Assembly: GCA_009779255.1 (NCBI GenBank)
Contig: WREQ01000013.1
Coordinates: forward strand, 1-32,377
DNA length: 32,377 bases
Reading direction: 5' to 3'
Source: Dehalococcoidia bacterium
GTDB taxonomy: Bacteria > Chloroflexota > Dehalococcoidia > Dehalococcoidales > UBA1222
Shown: one piece after another, positions 6,874 through 13,735 of the stretch
Layout: the number at the start of each line of letters is the position of its first letter
Numbering within the stretch: the first letter of the stretch is position 1
Position numbers and translations under genes: made by a program
The notes under the pieces: generated by a model
What the model was told of the DNA's origin: nothing
The model's database searches: none
The model's input: the letters and a program-made list of their open reading frames with translations, nothing else

Positions 6874-7431
6874 CTATCTCCCCCTCTTAGAGGTTTCCTT
6901 TTTGTAGATTCCCAGCGCCTTTTCATAGGCATGTTCCAGCGTATAGGCGCAAATTGTGCGCCCCAAGCTGCGAGGACGCGGCCCCTGCCCGATAACCGTC
7001 CCGTAAAGCTGCATACCCAGATACGGAATATCCGGACAGCCGCCACCGGAAATATTCACGATAACGCCGCTACCCTTCTGATAGGTGATTTTCATGTTGC
7101 CGCAGCGCACCATTACATAGTCGCCGTAGTCCACAGTCTTGATAAGGGTGGTAAGATACACCGGAATCATCTTGGCGCCTTTGGGCATGAAAAGGATGTC
7201 GAGTATCATGACGCCTTTTTCGATGAGAATGTTCTCGGCGGCGTCGACATCGGTGGCATCCACTTCGACCGCCAAGTCGCAGCCGGTACGATATTCCACA
7301 GGGGGAGCCACCTCTCGCGCCTGAATGGACACTTCCTCAAGAACAGGCTTGGCGCGCATGGCATGATAGATATAATCAAACACAATTAACGCTTTATCTT
7401 TTTCTTCTTCTGACAATCCAGGTACCTCCAT
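6874..7431 (-). CDS. DUF3343-like S/Se carrier domain with a conserved C-terminal extension
   Basis: About 185 residues from an ATG at 7431; a longer frame to 7527 would include the promoter and is rejected. The start has no strong ribosome site and stays uncertain. The first 80 residues follow the DUF3343 (putative Se/S carrier) pattern: a hydrophobic strand, HAM, a helix with LEEVSIQAREV, a proline, then RTGCDLAVEV with the single conserved cysteine, and a DAAENIL helix. The remaining 100 residues form a second, Gly-rich domain (NISGGGCPDIPYLG and GPRPRSLGRTICAYTLEHA), which I do not recognise. The gene opens unit B, four bases before the ribokinase-fold gene. The cysteine is a candidate for holding a persulfide or selenide. 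Confidence 0.6.
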   Translation of the reverse strand: MEVPGLSEEEKDKALIVFDYIYHAMRAKPVLEEVSIQAREVAPPVEYRTGCDLAVEVDATDVDAAENILIEKGVMILDILFMPKGAKMIPVYLTTLIKTVDYGDYVMVRCGNMKITYQKGSGVIVNISGGGCPDIPYLGMQLYGTVIGQGPRPRSLGRTICAYTLEHAYEKALGIYKKETSKRGR

Positions 7432-7466
7432 CGCGTCATAATGCGGGTCATCCCCAATACGCAGCA

Positions 7467-7496
7467 ATTTTATTACAGTATAAAAGCGGATGTCAA
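7467..7496 (-). promoter_or_regulatory. Promoter of unit B (DUF3343-like gene to split YedE)
   Basis: Perfect TTGACA (7491-7496), 18 bases, TAAAAT (7467-7472). It lies directly downstream of the unit A terminator, so the two halves of the locus are separate transcription units. Confidence 0.65.
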
Positions 7497-7528
7497 CACT
7501 TGGTGCGTAGCACATGCGGGAAGGCAAA

Positions 7529-7562
7529 CAAAAAATCCCCCTGTAAGCAGAGGGATTTTTTG
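7529..7562 (-). terminator. Terminator of unit A (YedE-TusA-YedF)
   Basis: A 14-bp stem with one mismatch (7529-7542 with 7549-7562), GTAAGC loop, A/T-rich outer arms providing a T run on either strand. It starts about 20 bases after the yedF stop. Confidence 0.8.
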
Positions 7563-7583
7563 TTTCAGCGCGCCGATGATGTC

Positions 7584-8177
7584 TTAGATTTTGATAATCT
7601 TGCCTGCTTCAAGCAGGGAATTAACAATGTCGTACATGTTGCCAGTGATGCCGAATTTGAGCTTGTCGATAATGTTATAATAGTTAAGGCAGGTGCCGCA
7701 TGCCACTATTTCAATACCGTCCCCTGACAACGCCGCCAGACTGTCCAGAACATCCGACCCTTCAACGACAAGTCTGACCCCGTTATTGATAAATATGATT
7801 TTATCTGGCTTGGGTTCGGAGTCATGCAGCGTATTGAGAAACGCCTTCATCAGGATGCCACCCAACATGTCATCGCCCTCGCCCAGTTTATCAGTGGTGA
7901 TGAACACCACCACCCCTCCAGCAACAGACGCAGCTATCTCCGTTTTGCTGGCGGCTTCCGGATTGCGCGTAATGTGCATATAAAACAGGTTTTCGCCCCT
8001 GTCCTCGATTTTAATGTCGTGGCCACGGCTCTGCACGAAGCGGCGCACGTTGTCGCGGTTGACGACATCATCCACAATGACCATCAGCTCATCTTCCTGC
8101 GCCTGCTCCAGCGCCTTCTTGGTGTTAATTACCGGCACCGGGCAATTCTGTTTGCGACAATCTATCTCAACAACCAT
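7584..8177 (-). CDS. yedF: Sulfurtransferase-like selenium metabolism protein YedF
   Basis: 197 residues with two domains. Residues 1-72 are a TusA-like domain: CRKQNCPVPVINTKKAL carries the CPxP cysteine (C12), followed by the VVDDVVNRDNVRRFVQSRGHD pattern. Residues about 85-197 are a DsrE-like domain with GDDMLGGILMKAFLNTL and a second cysteine pair in VACGTCLNYY. This two-domain layout is the YedF type, which in many anaerobes sits with selD or selenium-transport genes; the proposed role is to pass selenium or sulfur between proteins. AAGGAGG lies 6 bases before the ATG, ten bases after the tusA-like gene. No selD is in view. Confidence 0.9.
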   Translation of the reverse strand: MVVEIDCRKQNCPVPVINTKKALEQAQEDELMVIVDDVVNRDNVRRFVQSRGHDIKIEDRGENLFYMHITRNPEAASKTEIAASVAGGVVVFITTDKLGEGDDMLGGILMKAFLNTLHDSEPKPDKIIFINNGVRLVVEGSDVLDSLAALSGDGIEIVACGTCLNYYNIIDKLKFGITGNMYDIVNSLLEAGKIIKI

Positions 8178-8186
8178 AGAGCCTCC

Positions 8187-8402
8187 TTATGATTTGGGAG
8201 TCAGCTCCAGATGAAACTCTCCGTCTTTTGACTCTGATTTTACCGCATATCCCTTGCTCTCCGCCAGACGCGTCACATGGTCTATGGCACTGCCGCCATC
8301 AACCTTAACCAGCAGCACCTCGCCCGGATGAGACGCCATGGCTTTCTGCACGCGCACCAACGGTATGGGACAGGCCAACCCCAAAGCATCTACTTCAAAC
8401 AT
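8187..8402 (-). CDS. TusA-family sulfur carrier protein
   Basis: 71 residues, the family's usual size. MFEVDALGLACPIPLVRVQKAM holds the invariant CPxP cysteine (C11) at the end of the first strand, followed by the LLVKVDGGSAIDHVTRLAESKGY pattern. Members accept sulfur as a persulfide from cysteine desulfurases or related donors. A strong GAAGGAG ribosome site precedes the ATG. It lies between the degenerate ribokinase-fold gene and yedF in unit A, and is often paired with YedE-type permeases. Confidence 0.92.
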   Translation of the reverse strand: MFEVDALGLACPIPLVRVQKAMASHPGEVLLVKVDGGSAIDHVTRLAESKGYAVKSESKDGEFHLELTPKS

Positions 8403-8416
8403 AGCTTTTCTCCTTC

Positions 8417-9094
8417 TTATTTGGCATTATCCGTATAACACACGCCCGCCCAGGCGCAGTAGTTCTGTTTAGCCACCACCGGAATCAGGTCGATGATTTC
8501 CCCAATTCCGGCCACCGTTTGCGCTGCCGCGTTGTAAGTACGACCAGCATAAACGGCTGCGGTTTCCGGCTCAAGGCCGGTATAAGCCAGCGCCGACAGC
8601 ATTCCGATGACAACCTCTTCCGAACCTTCAAGTTCCGCCCCTGCCACACCGGCTTTTTCGACAGACGCCAGGAGTTTGTCGTCACGGAATATATACGCCA
8701 ACCCGTCCCCACGAGCAGACAGCATTCCGGCGCCGGCAACAAGCAGTGGAGACGTGGAACAGACGCCGCTCTCGCGCAATTTTTCAAACTGCGCCACGTC
8801 CTGCAGACTGCGGTGCAAAACCAGCACCTCCGGAGACATTTCCGAGGTATGCCCGGCAAGATAGCTGTAAATCTCCCGCGAGCCTTCGCCATCATTATCA
8901 CTAGCGACAATGACATGCGGAGCATCCAACCTGAAGTAGCTGGTGATAGACAATGCCACGCTTACCATAGCTCCGAATCCCTGCACCCGCGCCATGCGCA
9001 GGTCGCCAACACACACGGAGTCCCCATCATGCCGCGCCTGTCCAAAGACCGACGGTAAATTCATTTCAGATACTGCGCCGCAAAGAAGAATCAT
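8417..9094 (-). CDS. Degenerate paralogue of the ribokinase-fold protein, catalytic motif lost
   Basis: 225 residues. It aligns by eye with the protein at 6001-6870 over its full length: both start M(I/L)LL-G, share a VGDL/IGDY segment at about 30, an IVAS/AVIGD-(N)DGEG/GMGDG segment at 63-72, PEVLVLHRSL versus PSVMTLHYIL at 88-97, and a closing SALA-TGLEPETAA versus SALISGGMDVAEA helix. Where the relative has GGTGDT, this protein has GSEEVV (157-162), so the catalytic Asp and anion hole are gone, and about 60 internal residues are missing. It gains a tail with YCAWAGVCY (two cysteines). I infer a non-catalytic partner or a chalcogen-binding derivative; a drifted enzyme with new chemistry is the alternative. 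GGGAGAGG precedes the ATG. Confidence 0.65.
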   Translation of the reverse strand: MILLCGAVSEMNLPSVFGQARHDGDSVCVGDLRMARVQGFGAMVSVALSITSYFRLDAPHVIVASDNDGEGSREIYSYLAGHTSEMSPEVLVLHRSLQDVAQFEKLRESGVCSTSPLLVAGAGMLSARGDGLAYIFRDDKLLASVEKAGVAGAELEGSEEVVIGMLSALAYTGLEPETAAVYAGRTYNAAAQTVAGIGEIIDLIPVVAKQNYCAWAGVCYTDNAK

Positions 9095-9162
9095 TGAGTC
9101 ACCTCTCCCGATTGAATTACAGGCTTGGCAAGTTTATCGGTATTATATCATCCCACCGAATC

Positions 9163-10302
9163 TCAAGCCGTATCTTCCCGCATGGTGAACCCGATACCGA
9201 TACAGAAGACCAAGCCGATAATTACCGCTATCGGGGCATTTTGGCCAATCGCCCCTGCGGCACCGGCGCTGGATGCAATCGCAAAATTCATGGCGAGAGC
9301 GCCACCGGCAATGTATCCCAGCACGCCAATGCCGGCATCGGTATCGCCTTCACCGGCCAGCACCGTAGTGCGCAACGGACAGCCGCCCATCTGGGAAGCC
9401 GCCAGGCCGACCAACACGAAACCGAGGAAACTCCAGACTATCTGAGACCAGATAATACCGTCGGTATTTTCATACGGCAAGGCAATCGGCTGATTGAAAA
9501 ATCCTACGTTATAGTTTACATCGATGCCGGATATCACCAGACCACCGACGCCGAAGTTGCCAGCCACCAGATTGGCGACCACCACGCCAGCGAGGAATGC
9601 CACAAAACCGGCGAACAAGTAGAAATCCCTGGTCAGGAAAATATCGCGGAAGCCGCCGATAGAGCAAAAGCGAGTGCGCTGTACGATGCAGCCAACCACC
9701 AGACCGAGACCCAACCCCAGCCACGGGTTAACATGCTGGGAGCCAGGACCGGTTTCGCTGAACGACAGCGCGCCGGATTTGATGAAAAGCAGCACCAGCA
9801 AAGCCATCATCAGCAGCGGCATGATATACCCGACCGCCTTAGGCATTTTTTTGGCGCGTCCCAGAGAGAAACCTTGCCTCAGGAAGAAGACGCCTATCAG
9901 GACGCCGACAACCAGACCGGCAACGCCTATCAGCGCGCTCATGTCGCCGCCACCTAGCCTCAGCGTCATGCGAGTGGGACAACCGAGAAAGACCATCGTG
10001 CCCACAATAACACACATGCCAAGGATAAAACGGACGATCGGCGAAGAGCCGCCGCGTGGACGGAATTCTTTAAAGATCATTGATGAGCCAAGCGCGCCCA
10101 GAACGATGCCCATGATTTCGGGGCGCAGGTACTGCACGGCGGCGGCTGAATGATATTTGAGCGCGCCGGCAATATCGCGCAGGAAGCAGGCGACGCAGAT
10201 GCCCATATTCAGTGGATTGCCACAGTTAACCGCCAGCGCCCCCAGCACACCGAAGATAAAGCCGCCCAGGATTATCCATTTGCTTTTGAGAAAAAACTTC
10301 AC
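9163..10302 (-). CDS. yedE: YedE-family putative selenium (sulfur) transporter
   Basis: About 379 residues and roughly ten membrane helices. Conserved cysteine motifs, in order: ACFLRDIAG (about 38), FLGCPTRMTLRLGGGDM (about 105), QRTRFCSIGGFRDIFLTRD (about 210) and MGGCPLRTTVLAGEGDTDAG (about 310). These match the YedE branch that neighbours YedF and TusA in anaerobes. I prefer the GTG at 10302, which has GGAGG 5 bases upstream and gives MKFFLKSKWIILGG; an ATG at 10314 is possible but its own ribosome site is poor. First gene of unit A, divergent from the TusA-like gene at 10707. Cargo could be a selenium species, thiosulfate or another reduced sulfur compound. Confidence 0.9.
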   Translation of the reverse strand: MKFFLKSKWIILGGFIFGVLGALAVNCGNPLNMGICVACFLRDIAGALKYHSAAAVQYLRPEIMGIVLGALGSSMIFKEFRPRGGSSPIVRFILGMCVIVGTMVFLGCPTRMTLRLGGGDMSALIGVAGLVVGVLIGVFFLRQGFSLGRAKKMPKAVGYIMPLLMMALLVLLFIKSGALSFSETGPGSQHVNPWLGLGLGLVVGCIVQRTRFCSIGGFRDIFLTRDFYLFAGFVAFLAGVVVANLVAGNFGVGGLVISGIDVNYNVGFFNQPIALPYENTDGIIWSQIVWSFLGFVLVGLAASQMGGCPLRTTVLAGEGDTDAGIGVLGYIAGGALAMNFAIASSAGAAGAIGQNAPIAVIIGLVFCIGIGFTMREDTA

Positions 10303-10376
10303 CAAAACCTCCATTTAACCCATCCAGCTCTTGCCATACAGCCTAATGATAAGAGAATTATTCGCTCAGCATAAGT

Positions 10377-10406
10377 ATTATATATGCACCGTTGGGGGAA
10401 AGTCAA
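10377..10406 (-). promoter_or_regulatory. Promoter of unit A
   Basis: TTGACT (10401-10406), 18 bases, perfect TATAAT (10377-10382), about 65-70 bases upstream of the yedE start. Confidence 0.75.
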
Positions 10407-10535
10407 TACCACATTGCCGGAATTTTTCCAAGTTCGTTCAGGCAGATGGTGCCGCATTAAAGACACGTTGTTCGTGGTGAGTTGGCATGACAGAGGAAGT
10501 GCGATAGCTATTAGATATCAATCCCCATCCCCAAA

Positions 10536-10596
10536 TGTCATTGCGGGCTTGACCCGCAATCCAAGAGGGACGTGAATCCATGCTGGCGGAATGACA
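10536..10596. repeat. Short MITE-like palindromic repeat
   Basis: TGTCATT at 10536-10542 and AATGACA at 10590-10596 form terminal inverted repeats. Inside is the hairpin ATTGCGGG-6-CCCGCAAT (10540-10560) and a CCATGCTGG piece also found in the longer repeat near 29020. It separates the divergent promoters of the S/Se locus. Confidence 0.6.
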
Positions 10597-10647
10597 ATGG
10601 AGGGATAAGGTGGAAGCCAAAAGCTAAATACTAAATAGCTGATTATC

Positions 10648-10676
10648 TTGACAGGACGCCGCCGCCACGATAAATT
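10648..10676 (+). promoter_or_regulatory. Promoter of the divergent TusA-like gene
   Basis: Perfect TTGACA (10648-10653), 17 bases, TAAATT (10671-10676), 30 bases upstream of the ATG. Confidence 0.7.
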
Positions 10677-10706
10677 AAACACAGCGACTATAAGGAGAGG
10701 TGACTT

Positions 10707-11009
10707 ATGGCCGAAATGACTGCCGCCGCCTCGCTAGACACCTGCGGCAAAATCTGCCCGGAACCAAACATCATGATTAAGGACAAGCTGCCGGAAATCA
10801 AGCCGGGAGAAATCCTTGAAGTTGTAGGCGATGTGCCCAACAAGCGCAGCATGGAGCGCTTCGTGCGCTTCCGCGGGCACGAGTTGGTAAGCTCAACCGT
10901 CGACGGCGACATCTTCACCATGCTGGTTCGCAGGGCCGAAAACGAACGCACCGATATTCCCCTGTCTCAATGCACCTTCCTCAACCCAGGTGAACGACCG
11001 CTGATGTAG
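10707..11009 (+). CDS. Divergent TusA-like carrier with extra cysteines
   Basis: 100 residues with AGGAG 9 bases before the ATG. The core follows the TusA fold pattern: LDTCGKICPEPNIMIKDKL (residues 10-28) carries the CPxP cysteine plus a second Cys four residues before it, then EILEVVGDVPNKRSMERFVRFRGHEL. The C-terminal 20 residues (after RAENERTD) are an extension with another Cys near residue 89. Usual TusA proteins have one essential cysteine; CxxxC here could form a disulfide or bind metal. It has its own promoter, back-to-back with unit A, and is followed by the CRISPR-like remnant. Confidence 0.8.
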   Translation: MAEMTAAASLDTCGKICPEPNIMIKDKLPEIKPGEILEVVGDVPNKRSMERFVRFRGHELVSSTVDGDIFTMLVRRAENERTDIPLSQCTFLNPGERPLM

Positions 11010-11092
11010 CGGCCTCGCATCACATCTGTTGATTCTTCTTAACTTATATGGTGGCACTCAAGATATGACCCGCCATCTTTTTAGTTAAATGA

Positions 11093-11192
11093 GCCGCTCC
11101 TCGCATGAAAGGTGTGGATTGAAATTGCTATGCCATAAATGCTATTGTGAAGCATGATCGTCGCCCCTCGCGCAATGGGCATGGACTGAAAT
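11093..11192 (+). CRISPR. Decayed two-repeat CRISPR-like remnant, type I-C-like repeats
   Basis: Two 33-base units, 11093-11125 and 11160-11192, are separated by exactly 34 bases (11126-11159). They agree at 23 of 33 positions. Both end in the tail TGGATTGAAAT or TGGACTGAAAT, and both start with G(T/C)CGC(C/T)CCTCGC, the shape of type I-C repeats (inverted repeat then ATTGAAAT tail). Windows one period upstream and downstream contain no further repeat. A perfect copy of the first 22 bases of the inferred consensus stands at 11861-11882. No cas gene is in view, so this is probably a dying array or the edge of a lost one. Confidence 0.5.
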
Positions 11193-11218
11193 TTGACTAT
11201 AAGGAGGCACCTGAATCT

Positions 11219-11761
11219 GTGGACGCATTTAAACTGTCGCAAGCACTCAAAGTCATGAGCGGCGTATCCCCGCAAATGGAAGCCGCCGCAGAGAAAATCG
11301 CCAAGATCTACGGTATACGGATTGTCGATAATGATGGCTACAATGGGGACTATCCGCAAGGCAAAGTCGGGGCAATAGGCAGCACAGAGTTTGATATATC
11401 AGTAAACGAAGACTTAGTGCGCAATGCGGCTAATAACACCGAGTATTGTGCGGCATTGGGGCGGCTTTGCCAAGCCAGACAGCGCAGATATGTGGCAAAT
11501 GGCAACCCCATAACTGACGAGTATCTGCGGCTCAATCCGATCCCAATGAGCGCATGGTTTTTAGATCCGGCACTCCAAGGCAAGTATCGGTGGTTTGAAA
11601 ACGGAGAGCAGCTGCCATTGCCCGAATACCAAGACTTTCAAGGTCAGCCCATCATAGTGGGTGTGCCGTTCAGAGAGCGCAACACGGGTAAAGAATGGCG
11701 CGTCATACAGGCAAACACAGACCCGCCTTATCTGATTCCGAGGGAGGGATTGCCCCAATAA
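11219..11761 (+). CDS. Protein of unknown function beside the CRISPR-like remnant
   Basis: About 180 residues from a GTG at 11219, 11 bases after AAGGAGG. The open frame extends back to a GTG at 11147, but those codons run through the second CRISPR-like repeat and are probably not coding. The protein is soluble, with a helical start, a central YGIRIVDNDGYNGDYPQG segment, and a basic ARQRRY patch. A late run of Pro/Tyr/Trp residues suggests a compact domain. I see no signature of a known family; phage or plasmid origin is possible given the surroundings. It is convergent with the restriction endonuclease. Confidence 0.5.
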   Translation: MDAFKLSQALKVMSGVSPQMEAAAEKIAKIYGIRIVDNDGYNGDYPQGKVGAIGSTEFDISVNEDLVRNAANNTEYCAALGRLCQARQRRYVANGNPITDEYLRLNPIPMSAWFLDPALQGKYRWFENGEQLPLPEYQDFQGQPIIVGVPFRERNTGKEWRVIQANTDPPYLIPREGLPQ

Positions 11762-11857
11762 CGAATTCATGGGGCATCACGTTTTAGACTGGATTGCGCA
11801 AGCGTATTTCTGGTTCTACCACCATTTCATCCAGAGATCAGATGATGAGCTAATAAC

Positions 11858-11887
11858 ATTGTCGCCCCTCGCATGAGGGGCGACAAT
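11858..11887. repeat. Perfect 13-bp hairpin carrying a half CRISPR-like repeat
   Basis: Arms 11858-11870 and 11875-11887 are perfectly complementary around a GCAT loop. The 22 bases at 11861-11882 equal the first two-thirds of the repeat inferred for 11093-11192. It lies between convergent genes, so it may now act as a terminator, though neither side has a good T run. Confidence 0.6.
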
Positions 11888-11913
11888 AAGCTGAAAGACC
11901 ACGCCAACTTAAC

Positions 11914-12708
11914 TCACAATACTTCTGCGACACTTTCATACAAATCTGGCAGGCAATTATGTCGCAGCCTGAACTTAGTACCATGATTGTGACCAGTTCT
12001 GGCGTCAAAGTCGACGTAGAGAGTTCCATTCTCCAAAGCTTGCAGAAACTTTTCAAAACCAAACTTCTTAAGCATTAACACACTAGAATATCTGTAAAAT
12101 TCCTTGCCATTTTCCCGTTTTATTTCCGCACGAGCGTAAAAAGCATTCAGCAATTTTGTTCCTGCTTTATGCTCCAAATCAACAAATCCCCAATACGGTT
12201 GTGGCGATAACTCACTAAGTCCAATTCTCCTACCCACTTGTTCGAGCCAACTCGCATGCCTGTTATCAACGCTTGCAGCGTCAAAGGAAATTAAAATCTT
12301 CTGTGCTTTTCTATCGATTACAACCTTAAAACCACGATCGCTTCGCGTGATTGTGCTAATGGTCTGCCTAAAGCTCATCTCATTAGCGGTATATTTACCT
12401 CCAGCGTCATTGTGCGCCCAACCATAGTTCAATAAAAGAACTGTCGGGACAAATTTAACAGCTCGCGGGCTTGGTTCCATATGAAAAAGCGTCGTTAGCG
12501 AAGTGGTATTACCTCTTTGGGTTTTCAGTTCCCATTCAGCAGCATTCGGAATTGGCAAATTATTCTCTTCAATACCAAGCAGATCTTCAAGAGTGTTTCC
12601 AACCCCGCCAGCGTTGCCATGGCGATGATTTTCAACCCAGCCTAAAGCCTTTATCTCTTTGAATTTCCCGATGAGATCTTCCTTTGTGTACAGTGTTGGA
12701 TTAGGCAT
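11914..12708 (-). CDS. MvaI/BcnI-family type II restriction endonuclease
   Basis: 264 residues. The N-terminal third carries GNAGGVGNTLEDLLGIEENN (31-50) followed by NAAEWELKTQRG (55-66), whose E-x-K (E60, K62) is the MutH-like catalytic signature of the MvaI/BcnI group. Members cut CCWGG or CCSGG-type sites as monomers. The target of this enzyme cannot be read from sequence. It follows the methyltransferase by 6 bases, the common arrangement for a coupled type II system. Lower GC than neighbouring core genes and its position by tRNA-Leu fit horizontal transfer. Confidence 0.85.
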   Translation of the reverse strand: MPNPTLYTKEDLIGKFKEIKALGWVENHRHGNAGGVGNTLEDLLGIEENNLPIPNAAEWELKTQRGNTTSLTTLFHMEPSPRAVKFVPTVLLLNYGWAHNDAGGKYTANEMSFRQTISTITRSDRGFKVVIDRKAQKILISFDAASVDNRHASWLEQVGRRIGLSELSPQPYWGFVDLEHKAGTKLLNAFYARAEIKRENGKEFYRYSSVLMLKKFGFEKFLQALENGTLYVDFDARTGHNHGTKFRLRHNCLPDLYESVAEVL

Positions 12709-12714
12709 TAATAG

Positions 12715-13524
12715 TTATATTAACCTTTGTTGGCTGGTTTCTTTTTCAATCCGGCTTTTGGCCACATCACAGTAAGCCGGTGAAATATCAATGCCGATAT
12801 AGTCAATTCTATTCCGCAACGCCGCAACGGCTGTTGTGCCTGATCCCACAAATGGGTCAAGAACCATTCTCGCTGTCGTAGATGAAATAATTCTGTCAAT
12901 GAGTTTTATAGGGAATGGTGCCGGATGTCCATTTTTCATCTCTTGAGTAAACTCCCATATATCACCCCGTGCATTAGCTTTAGGCGCCAGCTCAAAGTTT
13001 GGTTTTGCAATCAAATAAATCACTTCGTAAGTGGGGAGAAAATATCCGGGATTGAAATTAAGCCCGCCTTTCCGTTTCCAAATGATAACTTGGCGAACAG
13101 GAAACCCGTGAACTATGTCATGCCGATCTTGTAATAACCCTCCCTGAACCCGCCACTTATGATTATAGAAAATTGCTCCGTTATCAGGAATGATTCTCAT
13201 CATTTCTTCCAAACAACCACGCTGCCATTTTACATACTCATCATGCGGCATGTTGTCAGCATGGTGCGAATACCCGTTTTGCAAAGCCGCGTTAGCCCAC
13301 TTCCCCCTACTGCCATTTTTCATGCCATTTCCAGTAGAGTTTTTAAGATTATACGGTGGCGACGTGACAACTAGTTCCACAGATTGTGCCGGTATTTTTT
13401 GCATCACCTCGACGGCATCGCCGCAAATAATTTTGTTGCGGAAAGCAACCAGCGTATCCACTGTTGTTGGTGTCTTTTCAGAAACATCAAATAGCGTCCC
13501 AGTCATAGAAGAAAAACCAGCCAT
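12715..13524 (-). CDS. DNA methyltransferase, beta class, probably N4-cytosine specific
   Basis: 269 residues. The catalytic motif TSPPYN (54-59) comes before the AdoMet motif DPFVGSGTT (about 223-231), which is the beta-class order. S-P-P-Y rather than D-P-P-Y points to N4-cytosine, as in the methylases that pair with MvaI and BcnI. YIGIDISPAYCDVAK after motif I is the usual motif II/III region. It protects host DNA from the endonuclease encoded 6 bases downstream. The start at 13524 has a modest ribosome site; an internal ATG six codons later is an alternative. Confidence 0.88.
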   Translation of the reverse strand: MAGFSSMTGTLFDVSEKTPTTVDTLVAFRNKIICGDAVEVMQKIPAQSVELVVTSPPYNLKNSTGNGMKNGSRGKWANAALQNGYSHHADNMPHDEYVKWQRGCLEEMMRIIPDNGAIFYNHKWRVQGGLLQDRHDIVHGFPVRQVIIWKRKGGLNFNPGYFLPTYEVIYLIAKPNFELAPKANARGDIWEFTQEMKNGHPAPFPIKLIDRIISSTTARMVLDPFVGSGTTAVAALRNRIDYIGIDISPAYCDVAKSRIEKETSQQRLI

Positions 13525-13572
13525 TTCATATTACTTTCCCAATATTACCCCATCCTTGCGGCAACATCCAAC

Positions 13573-13654
13573 TGGGGAAGCGGGGATTTGAACCCCGACG
13601 CCTTGCGGCACAAGATCCTAAGTCTTGCTCGTCTGCCAGTTCCGACACTCCCCC
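13573..13654 (-). tRNA. tRNA-Leu (anticodon UAG)
   Basis: 82 bases on the minus strand. The acceptor GGGGGAG pairs with CTTCCCC (one G-T), the discriminator is A and CCA is not encoded. The anticodon arm CAAGA-CTTAGGA-TCTTG gives UAG. A long variable arm (TGCCGCAAGGCGT) marks a class II tRNA, and the T arm has GGTTCAAAT. It borders the restriction-modification genes. Confidence 0.95.
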
Positions 13655-13700
13655 GTGCAACTATATTTTATCACAGACATGCCACCTCCGATACCGGATA

Positions 13701-13729
13701 TTGACGCAAACTGTGCCATGCCTTAATGT
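13701..13729 (+). promoter_or_regulatory. Promoter placing transcription start on the yggS ATG
   Basis: TTGACG (13701-13706), 17 bases, TAATGT (13724-13729). Seven bases after the -10 is 13736, the A of the yggS ATG, and no ribosome site is visible in between. Confidence 0.45.
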
Positions 13730-13735
13730 ATCCCC

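Noticed and set aside
7432-7527. N-terminal extension of the DUF3343-like gene
   Set aside because: It would contain the promoter TTGACA/TAAAAT and residues unlike the family.
9094-9957. 287-aa plus-strand frame opposite yedE
   Set aside because: Antisense shadow of a membrane-protein gene; composition rich in His/Gln/Ala as expected from such shadows.
11914-13654. tRNA-Leu as integration site with att duplication
   Set aside because: No second copy of the tRNA 3' end was found on the far side, and no integrase gene is present.
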